Shown here piece after piece: positions 1 through 6,873 of a stretch of 10,721 bases of DNA. The notes below the pieces were generated by a model. It worked only from the letters and a program-made list of their open reading frames with translations, was not told the DNA's origin and made no database searches. The stretch lies in assembly GCA_002424575.1 (NCBI GenBank), contig DIKN01000098.1:1-10721 (forward strand), in the 5' to 3' direction. Position 1 is the first letter of the stretch. Each line of letters begins with the position of its first letter. The position numbers and the translations under genes were made by a program. The stretch is from Acholeplasmataceae bacterium UBA5617. GTDB taxonomy: Bacteria; Bacillota_I; Bacilli_A; Acholeplasmatales; Acholeplasmataceae.

Positions 1-467
1 AATTCAACGGAAACAACTTTCGCACCTAAGAGTTCCATGCGGTAGACATTGAGCGCTTGTTTTTCAATATCGACTGCACCCATATGAATCTCACAATCCA
101 TCTTTAAAAGCGCAGCTGCTGTCGCGGTTGCAACTCCATGTTGCCCAGCCCCTGTTTCTGCAATCAGCTTTGTTTTCCCCATTCTTTTCGCGAGCAATGC
201 TTGACCGAGCACATTATTGATTTTGTGAGCACCGGTATGATTGAGATCCTCGCGCTTCAAATATACCTTTGCACCACCTAAATCCTCTGTCATATTTTTT
301 GCAAAATAGAGCAGTGAAGGACGGTTTGCATAGGTTTTAAGCAAATGATGAAACTCAAAAAGAAACTGTGGATCCTGCTTATACATATCATAAGCCTTTT
401 CAACTTCTTTAACCGCTGTTAAAATCGGTTCTGGGACAAATTGCCCACCAAACATGCCAAACTCCAT
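1..467 (-). CDS. trpB: Tryptophan synthase beta subunit, partial (N-terminal 155 residues)
   Basis: This PLP enzyme joins indole and L-serine to give L-tryptophan, normally in an alpha2-beta2 complex with TrpA. Only the first 155 residues are present; the family is usually about 390-400 residues, and the rest lies beyond the left edge. Visible landmarks are the N-terminal FGGQFVPE (residues 6-13), RPSLLYF (49-55), the PLP-lysine motif HTGAHKINN (77-85, Schiff-base lysine K82) and ETGAGQHG (104-111, with E104 matching the catalytic Glu of the family). The motif pattern is that of ordinary TrpB1. The ATG at 467-465 follows an AAGGAG site by seven bases. The gene is the first one behind a Trp T-box leader and has its own promoter, so it should be expressed when tRNA-Trp is uncharged. 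Whether trpA follows cannot be seen. Identity is near certain. Confidence 0.96.
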   Translation of the reverse strand, partial: MEFGMFGGQFVPEPILTAVKEVEKAYDMYKQDPQFLFEFHHLLKTYANRPSLLYFAKNMTEDLGGAKVYLKREDLNHTGAHKINNVLGQALLAKRMGKTKLIAETGAGQHGVATATAAALLKMDCEIHMGAVDIEKQALNVYRMELLGAKVVSVE

Positions 468-511
468 ACGATTTCTCCTTTTCTAGTCTTCGTGGGTTTC
501 GTTTGGATAAC

Positions 512-543
512 AAAAAAAGCGATTCATCGTTGGGACGAATCGC
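512..543 (-). terminator. Regulated intrinsic terminator of the Trp T-box
   Basis: The minus strand shows a GCGATTC / GAATCGC stem (543-537 with 525-519) around an 11-base loop, followed by seven T residues (518-512). The CCC at 534-532 and nearby loop bases are also needed for the antiterminator, so the two structures exclude each other. This is the off state of the trpB leader. It may also end transcripts arriving from folC, because no separate terminator is seen after folC. Confidence 0.88.
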
Positions 544-772
544 TCGTGGTGCCACCCAAATTTAAGAAAGGTTAGTTTCTTCTTGATCGAATACGCCATC
601 TTGATAGACTTTAATATTCTTGTCCGATAACGGGAACTCCCGGCTCAGGCTACTTTGTTCACCCTGCTTCTCATGAGGCCATTCATCCATAGGATCAACT
701 GCCTGTCTTGCACCATCACAGGCTCGCTCAAGTGATCTTTGACTGGACTACTCTTCTCAATCAACGAATTTA
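512..772 (-). ncRNA. T-box riboswitch leader, tRNA-Trp specific
   Basis: This leader RNA upstream of trpB senses uncharged tRNA-Trp. Stem I begins near the GAGAAGAGTAG segment (about 757-747), which holds the AGUA half of the specifier loop. The facing strand carries GAA followed by TGG at 681-679, a Trp specifier codon. The apical hairpin is GCCTGT/ACAGGC around GATGGTG. A stem III-like CGGGAGTTCCCG follows. The T-box proper, GGGTGGCACCACG, lies at 557-545; its GGG can pair with the CCC at 534-532 to form the antiterminator. The variable base in TGGN is C (551), which pairs with G73, the discriminator of bacterial tRNA-Trp. The 5' end is inferred from the promoter at 779-807. Known mechanism: uncharged tRNA stabilises the antiterminator and transcription continues. 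Confidence 0.93.
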
Positions 773-778
773 CTTATG

Positions 779-807
779 ATTATACACAAGATGTGATGAT
801 GAATCAA
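779..807 (-). promoter_or_regulatory. Sigma-A-type promoter of the trpB T-box transcript
   Basis: The minus strand has TTGATT (807-802), a 17-base spacer and a perfect TATAAT (784-779), giving a predicted start near 772, just ahead of the first conserved T-box stem. It begins 24 bases past the folC stop codon. trpB is therefore most likely an independent transcription unit rather than a distal gene of the valS-folC operon. Confidence 0.8.
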
Positions 808-830
808 GGTTCACCCATGATTTCACACCA

Positions 831-2069
831 TTAACAGGTTCGTTTATACTGTTTTTTAATGAAACCGATGAAATGAAGCGAGCCTGTGATGATGAGTATC
901 GTGTTTTCAGGCATATCCTTTTTAAGTTTTTCAATAGCATTCATCGGATTTTGAATAAAGAGATAATCTTTTGCGAGAGTAGTTAAATCTTGAAAACGTG
1001 GATCCGGGAAAGTTGTGATGACAATTTTTTCACTAAACGTTTTGATGATCTCAAGCATACCTGAAATATCTTTATCACCTAATGCTGAAAATAAGACCCA
1101 TATCGGATGATCTTTAAACGTTGTTTTCGCAACATCCTTAAGAGCATCCATCGCATGCGTGTTGTGTGCACCATCGATAAAGATGTGATAATCAATCTCT
1201 TCTAAACGTCCGCTCCACAGTGTCTTTTTAAGACCTTTTTGAATGTATGACGTTGAAATGTTGGGAAATAGTTGATGAATTCCTTCAATAGCTAACATCG
1301 AATTTAAGACCTGATAAGATCCTTTGAGTGATACATGATAGGTTTCGCCTTTGTAGGTGTAGGCAAGGGGGTCATCGAAGATGACATGGGCTAAATCCGG
1401 TGTTAAAAAAGTGACATCAACACCTTTCGCATCACAATAACCCTTAAAATAACCGTGAAGTTTTGGATCGACAGCGGTGATCAAGTGGTTGCCTGGTTTT
1501 AAAATACCGAGTTTATTAAATGAAATCGATTCTAATGTGTTACCGAGTTGTTTCATATGATCAAAACCGATGGATGCGATGATGGATAAATCGTAGTTTA
1601 AGATGTTTGTCGCATCCAATAGACCACCCAATCCCACTTCCATCACCATGACATCGACGTTTTCTTGTTGATAATGGATCATGCTCATCAGCGTCAAGAG
1701 CTCAAAAAATGACAATTTTTCACCGTAACGAACGCCAAATTTCTCATTAAACGCATAGATTTGATTAATCAATGGCAATAAAGCTTCATCTTCGATTTCT
1801 TGCATCTGTATGCGGATTCTCTCATTAAAGCGCACCAAATAAGGCGAGGTGTATGTCCCCACCTTATAACCAGCTTCGATGAGTATATGACTTAAATAAC
1901 TGCAGACCGATCCCTTACCGTTGGTGCCAGCAACGTGAATCTTCTTGATGTTGGATAAATCGAGACCTAAATCTTGATAAGCTTCCCTCATACGTACAAG
2001 ATCGGTTTTTGGTTTGAACTTCACCTGAACTTCAAGCCAAGCGACAGCTTCAGTGATGTTATTAAACAT
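831..2069 (-). CDS. folC: Folylpolyglutamate synthase / dihydrofolate synthase
   Basis: A Mur-ligase-family enzyme of the cytoplasm that uses ATP to add glutamate to folates, and in bifunctional members also to dihydropteroate. The protein has 412 residues, normal for the family. Visible motifs are the P-loop GTNGKGS (48-54), the TYTSPYLVRFNERI segment (72-85), MEVGLGGLLDATN (143-155), GFDHMKQLGNT (168-178), KLGILKPG (186-193; the Lys equivalent to the carbamoylated one in the family is probably K186), WSGRLE (285-290; usually WPGR) and the ADP-binding IDGAHN (298-303). The start ATG overlaps the valS stop by eight bases (ATGTTTAA) and only a weak ribosome site precedes it, so translation is probably coupled to valS. 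The valS-folC pair is common in Bacilli. Whether it has both activities cannot be told from sequence alone. Confidence 0.95.
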   Translation of the reverse strand: MFNNITEAVAWLEVQVKFKPKTDLVRMREAYQDLGLDLSNIKKIHVAGTNGKGSVCSYLSHILIEAGYKVGTYTSPYLVRFNERIRIQMQEIEDEALLPLINQIYAFNEKFGVRYGEKLSFFELLTLMSMIHYQQENVDVMVMEVGLGGLLDATNILNYDLSIIASIGFDHMKQLGNTLESISFNKLGILKPGNHLITAVDPKLHGYFKGYCDAKGVDVTFLTPDLAHVIFDDPLAYTYKGETYHVSLKGSYQVLNSMLAIEGIHQLFPNISTSYIQKGLKKTLWSGRLEEIDYHIFIDGAHNTHAMDALKDVAKTTFKDHPIWVLFSALGDKDISGMLEIIKTFSEKIVITTFPDPRFQDLTTLAKDYLFIQNPMNAIEKLKKDMPENTILIITGSLHFIGFIKKQYKRTC

Positions 2070-4638
2070 AGTTCTTTAGTTTATCGATCACCATCTCATA
2101 TTGTTTGAGATAGGATTGGTACTTCTCCTTTTCAAGTTGAAGTTTGGCTTCGGGAGCTTTTTGAACAAAGTTCGGATTACCCAAGATCGCTTCACTTCGT
2201 TTTATTTCTGTTTCAAGTTGCAACTTCTGTTTGAGAAGCGCTTCTTTTTCCTTTTCAGGATCAATGATATCTTTTTTCATGACATAGAGGACAATCGATT
2301 TTCCAACCATCATGATGGTTTCTTCTTGTGCTGATAGATGTTGTTCGAGGATTAATTCACCAGCACTCATAAATTTTTGGAGAATGGTTCGTTGCAATAA
2401 AACCTCTTCATAAAGCGATTGATCGTCAACAACGAGGTGAATATCAAGTGGTTTTGTAGGTTGGACATTGTTTTCACTTCTCAAATTGCGAATCTTCGTG
2501 ATCGCATCCATGATTGCTTGAAATTGCTCAATCTTAATCGCATCCACACGTCCAGCTTTTGGCCACGATGAAATCATGATGGAAGCTTCTTCTGTGATCT
2601 CTAGATAAAGTTTTTCGGTAACAAAGGGGATAAAGGGATGCATCATTTTCAACACACTTCTAAGAACATAAAGTAAAACGGCTTGTGTATTGATTCTTAA
2701 ACGTTGATTTTGGAGGTTAATCTTCGCGATTTCAACATACCAACTCGCAAATTCATCCCAGATGAAATTGTAAAGTGCACGGGATGCTTCACCAAATTCG
2801 TATTTTTCATAGTTATAATCGGCTTCGATGATGACTTCATGGAGTCGTGAGATGATGTAGTGATCAGCCAACGTCATCGATGAGAAATCCATTTGAACCG
2901 ATAGATCATCGATATTCATCGTGATAAAACGGGTAATGTTCCACAGTTTATTGATGAAATTCCATGAGGATTCAACCTTTTCTTCTTCATAACGCAAATC
3001 AGCACCAGGTGCAGAGTTGGTTGCAAGAAAATAGCGTAAGGCATCGACACCATATTTTGAGATGACATCCATGGGATCAACACCGTTACCGAGTGATTTG
3101 GACATCTTTCGTCCTTCTTTATCCCGGATGAGCCCATGAATGAGCACATGTTTAAAAGGATCGATTCCAGTAAATTCTAAACCTTGGAAGATCATGCGTG
3201 CAACCCAGAAGAAAATGATATCATAGCCGGTAACTAAAACATCGGTGGGGTAATAGCGCTTATAATCATCGGAGATGGTCGGCCAACCCAATGTGGAAAA
3301 GGGCCATAATGCGGATGAAAACCAAGTATCGAGCACATCGTCATCTTGAATCCATCCTTCACCAGGAGATTCGACTTGAACCTTCACTTCATCACCGCGA
3401 TACCATGCAGGAATACGATGACCCCACCAAAGTTGACGCGAAATACACCAGTCTTGAATATCGGTCATCCAGTTCGTAAAAATCTTCTTAAAGCGTGCAG
3501 GAAAGAATTCAACCTCTGATTTTTCAAGTGTCATGCTTGCCAGTTCATCCATCTTGACAAACCATTGTAGCGAGAGACGAGGTTCTACAACGACGCCCGT
3601 TCTTTCGGAATATCCGATATTGTTGGTATAATCTTCGATCTTTTCAATGAGATTCAGTTTGTCTAAATCCTTGAGTAAAACATCGCGACAGGTAAATCGT
3701 GGCATCCCTTGATATTGAAAAGCCCGTTCATTCATTGTGCCATCTTCATTCATGCAAAGTGGCATGGCCAAATGATGACGCTTCCCAACTTCGAAGTCGT
3801 TGGGGTCATGAGCAGGTGTCACTTTCACTACACCACTACCGAAGGTCATATCAACATATTCATCGGTGATGATGGGAATAGACACCTTCGTTCCAGGGAT
3901 GTAGACATGCTGACCAATAACATCTTGATAGCGTGCATCATGGGGATGAACCATCAGGGCTTGGTCACCAAACATCGTTTCAGGACGTGTGGTCGCAATC
4001 ACCATATACCCTTGACGATCCGTGAAGGGATAGCGGAAATAATAAAGTTTACCTTGCGTTTCGATATGCTCAACTTCAATATTGGATAAAGCTGTTTTAG
4101 CTTCAACGTCCCAGTTGATGATGCGATGTCCACGGTAAATATAGCCTTTGTTATAAAGACTGATAAAAACATGGTTCACCGCACGGTTTAAATCATGATC
4201 CAAGGTAAAACGTTCTTTGGTATAATCGAGGGAATTACCTAACGCAGCCCACTGTTTACGAATGTGGTTAGAATACTCGTCTTTCCAATCCCATGCTTGT
4301 TTTAAAAAACCTTCACGACCGAGGTCGTAACGGGAAATGCCCTGTTGTTTAAGGCGTTCATCGACTTTTGCTTGCGTTGCAATGCCTGCATGATCCATCC
4401 CAGGAAGATAGAGCGCATCAAAACCCATCATCCGTTTCCGTCTGATGATAATATCTTGCAGCGTGTTATCCCAGGCGTGTCCTAAGTGCAGTTTACCGGT
4501 GACATTGGGAGGTGGAATCACCACGGTGAAGGGGTTTTTTGAACGATCGCCACTCTCAAAATATCGTGCATTTAACCACGTTTGATAGCGACCTTCTTCA
4601 ACTTCTTTAAAATCATATTTTGTCTTTAAGTTTGTCAT
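2062..4638 (-). CDS. valS: Valine--tRNA ligase
   Basis: Class I aminoacyl-tRNA synthetase that charges tRNA-Val and hydrolyses mischarged Thr-tRNA-Val. Its 858 residues are typical. Domain order: class I signature with HLGH at 51-54 in PPPNVTGKLHLGH; CP1 editing domain from about 190 to 350, with TTRPETMFGD (216-225) and AHDPNDF (276-282); ValS-type DWCISRQLWWGHRIP (396-410); DVLDTWFSSALWPF (434-447); KMSKS (511-515); anticodon-binding helical domain about 590-740; and a C-terminal coiled coil (about 790-858) containing NPNFVQKAP, the tRNA arm of bacterial ValS. No CxxC zinc motifs are seen after AWY (411-413), as in the Bacillus form. The ATG follows an AAGGAG site (4651-4646) by seven bases, and the start lies 26 bases inside the acetyltransferase gene. 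Transcription should be controlled by the Val T-box upstream of that gene. Confidence 0.98.
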   Translation of the reverse strand: MTNLKTKYDFKEVEEGRYQTWLNARYFESGDRSKNPFTVVIPPPNVTGKLHLGHAWDNTLQDIIIRRKRMMGFDALYLPGMDHAGIATQAKVDERLKQQGISRYDLGREGFLKQAWDWKDEYSNHIRKQWAALGNSLDYTKERFTLDHDLNRAVNHVFISLYNKGYIYRGHRIINWDVEAKTALSNIEVEHIETQGKLYYFRYPFTDRQGYMVIATTRPETMFGDQALMVHPHDARYQDVIGQHVYIPGTKVSIPIITDEYVDMTFGSGVVKVTPAHDPNDFEVGKRHHLAMPLCMNEDGTMNERAFQYQGMPRFTCRDVLLKDLDKLNLIEKIEDYTNNIGYSERTGVVVEPRLSLQWFVKMDELASMTLEKSEVEFFPARFKKIFTNWMTDIQDWCISRQLWWGHRIPAWYRGDEVKVQVESPGEGWIQDDDVLDTWFSSALWPFSTLGWPTISDDYKRYYPTDVLVTGYDIIFFWVARMIFQGLEFTGIDPFKHVLIHGLIRDKEGRKMSKSLGNGVDPMDVISKYGVDALRYFLATNSAPGADLRYEEEKVESSWNFINKLWNITRFITMNIDDLSVQMDFSSMTLADHYIISRLHEVIIEADYNYEKYEFGEASRALYNFIWDEFASWYVEIAKINLQNQRLRINTQAVLLYVLRSVLKMMHPFIPFVTEKLYLEITEEASIMISSWPKAGRVDAIKIEQFQAIMDAITKIRNLRSENNVQPTKPLDIHLVVDDQSLYEEVLLQRTILQKFMSAGELILEQHLSAQEETIMMVGKSIVLYVMKKDIIDPEKEKEALLKQKLQLETEIKRSEAILGNPNFVQKAPEAKLQLEKEKYQSYLKQYEMVIDKLKNYV

Positions 4639-5170
4639 GTTTCCACTCCTTATACTGATCGTGATTTAAAGCATACATCTTGATGGTGATGGGGGTGTGA
4701 TCAAAGTGATTTCGCACCTCTTCATGGGTATAGATAAAACCTGATTTTTTGATGACGCGTTCAGACTGAAGATTGTTGGTCGCATGTCCACAGAGCACTT
4801 TTGTCAGTTCTAAAGTGTCAAAAGCATAATCGAGCACCGCTTCAACCGCCTCAGGCGTATACCCTTTTCCCCAATAGGGTTCGTCGATCACGTAACCCAC
4901 CTCTTTTTGATTGAGCATGGCGTTATCAAAATTTCTCACATGAAGGCCAATGGTACCGATGAGACGGTCCTCATGTTTCAACGTGATCCCCCAGACTTCG
5001 TTTTCTTTGATCATCATCTTTAAGATTTCATAAGACTCTTGAATGGAGTGATGAGGTGCCCATCCCGCCATCGGTCCGATGTTAGGTTTTTTGGCATACG
5101 CATAAAAATCATCGACATCGGTGATTTTCAAAGGTCTTAAGATTAAATGTTTGGTTACAAGTGTTTTCAT
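4613..5170 (-). CDS. GNAT-family N-acetyltransferase (RimJ/RimL-like)
   Basis: A 185-residue acetyl-CoA-dependent N-acetyltransferase of the GNAT fold, closest in pattern to the RimJ/RimL type that acetylates protein N-termini or small amines. The start TKHLILRPLKITD (6-18) is the usual beta-1 opening, followed by NIGPMAGWAPH (30-40). The acetyl-CoA loop is WGKGYTPEAVEA (100-111), and NNLQSERVIKKSGF (132-145) is the usual motif B region. The substrate is unknown. The ATG follows AGGAG with a three-base gap, which is short. The gene sits directly behind the Val T-box terminator and overlaps valS by 26 bases, so it is the first gene of a valine-regulated operon. That could mean a role linked to translation or valine metabolism, or simply hitch-hiking. 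Family call secure, function not. Confidence 0.88.
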   Translation of the reverse strand: MKTLVTKHLILRPLKITDVDDFYAYAKKPNIGPMAGWAPHHSIQESYEILKMMIKENEVWGITLKHEDRLIGTIGLHVRNFDNAMLNQKEVGYVIDEPYWGKGYTPEAVEAVLDYAFDTLELTKVLCGHATNNLQSERVIKKSGFIYTHEEVRNHFDHTPITIKMYALNHDQYKEWKHDKLKDKI

Positions 5171-5182
5171 AATCTCCTCTTG

Positions 5183-5216
5183 AAAAAAGAAAAACGCCCT
5201 TAAGCTAAGGACGTTT
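5183..5216 (-). terminator. Regulated intrinsic terminator of the Val T-box
   Basis: The minus strand has an 11-pair stem, AAACGTCCTTA with TAAGGGCGTTT (5216-5192, one T-G pair, three-base loop), followed by an interrupted T run down to 5183. Its 5' arm contains CCTTAG, which alternatively pairs with CTAAGG of the T-box. It is the off state when tRNA-Val is charged. No other terminator lies between the VanZ gene and this point, so it may also end the upstream engB-vanZ transcript. Confidence 0.9.
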
Positions 5217-5398
5217 GATGACGCGGTACCACCTTAGTTCTGGATTGCTCCAGCACTCGAATGCCTTAACGCGGCTGACGGATGATGTTTTGCATCATCA
5301 GCTCCAAGGCGACCTTCAGGGTGTCTGTTCAGATTTTTCACCAACCAATCTGTCTCTTTCAATCAGACGAACCTTACTCTTCCTCTTCTTCGCTTTAC
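5183..5398 (-). ncRNA. T-box riboswitch leader, tRNA-Val specific
   Basis: This leader precedes the acetyltransferase-valS-folC operon. Stem I has GAGTA on the 5' side and CCTGAAGGTCGCC on the 3' side, with an apical hairpin CAGATT/AATCTG. The specifier is read as GTC (5313-5311), followed by a purine and CC; the overlapping GGT would be Gly. Stem II pairs GCTGA with TCAGC and GATGATG with CATCATC. The T-box AAGGTGGTACCGCG is canonical (5235-5222). CTAAGG (5237-5232) pairs with CCTTAG (5210-5205) as the antiterminator, and the latter is also the 5' arm of the terminator. The variable T-box base is T (5228), matching A73 of tRNA-Val and arguing against tRNA-Gly, which has U73 in bacteria such as B. 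subtilis. The 5' end is inferred from the promoter. Confidence 0.93.
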
Positions 5399-5404
5399 TT
5401 CTTT

Positions 5405-5433
5405 ATTCTATCACGACTCATGGTTTCCATCAA
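5405..5433 (-). promoter_or_regulatory. Promoter of the Val T-box operon, overlapping the VanZ 3' end
   Basis: The minus strand shows TTGATG (5433-5428), a 17-base spacer and TAGAAT (5410-5405). TG is present one base upstream of the -10 element, making it an extended -10 (TGATAGAAT). The predicted start is near 5398. The -35 element and spacer lie inside the last codons of the VanZ gene, and the -10 starts immediately after its stop codon. Confidence 0.75.
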
Positions 5434-5872
5434 GTGATTGTCTTCGTTTTCGCTTTTGGATACGAAAAACATAGAGGACTAAATAAATACCTAACGTTAA
5501 ACCGAGGGTATCGATCAAAAGATCTAAAAGTTCGAATGCACGACCGGGGACAAAAATCTGAATGATCTCATCGGTTAATGCGATGCATAGACCGATGATA
5601 AACATTCGATAGAAGGGATAATCGATGGTTTTTCGATCGAGATGAATCAACACACCTAAAATCATAAATTCAACGGCATGTGCGGTCATGCGGATGATGG
5701 ATTGGAGGGTGATTGCATCGGGCTGAAAGCCAAAGAAACCGAAAATAGAGAGTGCAAGATTGGTCACAAATCCACTCTGTTCGCTGGATATATCAGCAGT
5801 CATCAAGGAATTCATGAAAATGATGGCAGTCCAAATGACTAAAAGGATGCGTATCGTTTTGATCATTTTCAT
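5411..5872 (-). CDS. VanZ-like family membrane protein
   Basis: A 153-residue integral membrane protein of the VanZ-like family. In vanZ itself the product gives low-level teicoplanin resistance; most chromosomal homologues have no assigned role. About four hydrophobic segments are seen (near 5-24, 62-78, 87-105 and 118-136). The family's conserved polar residues are present: R61, H65 and E68 in the RMTAHAVEF segment, then D101, E102 and Q105, PGR (109-111), D117 and D121. The C-terminus is a basic tail (RIQKRKRR). The gene starts two bases after the protease stop, and no good ribosome site precedes either ATG (5872 or 5866), so translational re-initiation is likely. The start could be either Met. 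It is the last gene of the engB cluster and its 3' end carries the next operon's promoter. Confident of family, not of function. Confidence 0.88.
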   Translation of the reverse strand: MKMIKTIRILLVIWTAIIFMNSLMTADISSEQSGFVTNLALSIFGFFGFQPDAITLQSIIRMTAHAVEFMILGVLIHLDRKTIDYPFYRMFIIGLCIALTDEIIQIFVPGRAFELLDLLIDTLGLTLGIYLVLYVFRIQKRKRRQSLDGNHES

Positions 5873-5873
5873 A

Positions 5874-6872
5874 TTAAGTGAGGGTGCTTAAGATAAAGAG
5901 AATGACATCAATCGAAACTGCAAAATGCAAACCTTCGATGCCTTCACCTAAAACTTCATCGACATAAGACATCGTGTTGATACCGACAAGTTCACCTTTT
6001 ATGTTGACGAGTGGTCCTCCACTACTGCCTGGATTGATTGCTGCTGAATGTTGAATCATCAATGTATCCATGCCCATACCATCGTTGATGGAACGGTTGA
6101 TGGATGAGATCAAGCCAAGATCTACGGTCTCAGGTAAATCTAAAGGATGACCCATCGAAAAAACGACTTGACCCACCCGTAAATCATCAGGATTTGCAAA
6201 GCTAACCACGGGTATTGCATGATTTGAGGAAAAACTGATCACCGCAAGATCATGTAAAACGGAGCTGCCATGGATGGTGATCCCACCTTTTGGAATGACC
6301 AAGGTTTCATTCTTTAAGAAAACCTGAAGGGCAATTTTATTTGCTGCATAGCCAGAAATGACATGTTCATTGGTTAAAACGTAATAGGTATTCCCCTCTT
6401 TTTGGTAGATGACACCGGAACCGCTTGTTTCAACATCTGTGCCATTATATGCTTCAATCATCACGACCGATTGCTTGACTTGGCTAATCATCTCAACCAT
6501 GTTTTCTTCAAGGAGAGCCCAGACGTCGATTTCGTTTAAAATGGCATCGATAATCATCTGTTCATCGAGAAGTTGTCCGATTTGAATCCATTTTGCGTAG
6601 AGTGTTAACGGTTGATTGGTCCCGATATGAAAGGACATGGGATAAAGAAGAGTTTCATCGATGTACCATCCTCCAAAGACATACCCTGGTTTTGAGGGAA
6701 TTGATGGTGGCAAAAAAGGATCCATGGTTTCAACGCTTATCGATTCGACAGCGCTTCCTCCATTGGATTCAAAAGTAATCACAAATGGACCATCGTTACT
6801 CTGAAAAAGATCACATCCAGTCAGTAACATGATCGAAGAAAAAATAAGGATGATTTTAAGTATATTTTTCAT
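5874..6872 (-). CDS. Lipoprotein with InlB-type repeat and HtrA/trypsin-like serine protease domain
   Basis: A 332-residue predicted surface lipoprotein. A lysine-containing N-terminus and hydrophobic stretch end in the lipobox LLTGC, with C20 as the likely lipidated residue. Residues about 30-95 match a Listeria-Bacteroides (InlB B) repeat: VITFESNGG, then KPGYVFGGWY and ending LTLYAKW. A helical linker (about 100-135) leads to a chymotrypsin-fold protease domain of the DegP/HtrA group: H170 in LTNEHVISG, D208 in LHDLAVI and S284 in NPGSSGGPLVN form an intact triad. There is no PDZ domain, unlike classical HtrA. The gene begins one base after the degV stop, behind a GAAGG site. It probably cleaves proteins outside the membrane; the substrate is unknown. 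Domain calls are strong, the biological role is not. Confidence 0.9.
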   Translation of the reverse strand: MKNILKIILIFSSIMLLTGCDLFQSNDGPFVITFESNGGSAVESISVETMDPFLPPSIPSKPGYVFGGWYIDETLLYPMSFHIGTNQPLTLYAKWIQIGQLLDEQMIIDAILNEIDVWALLEENMVEMISQVKQSVVMIEAYNGTDVETSGSGVIYQKEGNTYYVLTNEHVISGYAANKIALQVFLKNETLVIPKGGITIHGSSVLHDLAVISFSSNHAIPVVSFANPDDLRVGQVVFSMGHPLDLPETVDLGLISSINRSINDGMGMDTLMIQHSAAINPGSSGGPLVNIKGELVGINTMSYVDEVLGEGIEGLHFAVSIDVILFILSTLT

Positions 6873-6873
6873 G

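Noticed and set aside
679..682. Met (ATG) reading of the Trp leader specifier
   Set aside because: ATG overlaps TGG and is followed by a purine and CC, but the T-box base C needs a G73 tRNA (Trp, not Met), and the downstream gene is trpB.
808..830. Hairpin after folC as a terminator
   Set aside because: Only a few bases at the ends (GGT/ACC) can pair and no T run follows, so it is not convincing as an intrinsic terminator.
3709..4089. 126-codon open frame on the plus strand
   Set aside because: It is antisense to the well-supported editing domain of valS, has no recognisable protein motif and no ribosome site. The same holds for plus-strand frames at 2101-2334 and 3291-3479.
5215..5565. 116-codon plus-strand open frame
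   Set aside because: It runs antisense through the T-box leader and the VanZ 3' end, and its translation is low-complexity and family-less. The leader structure explains the sequence better.
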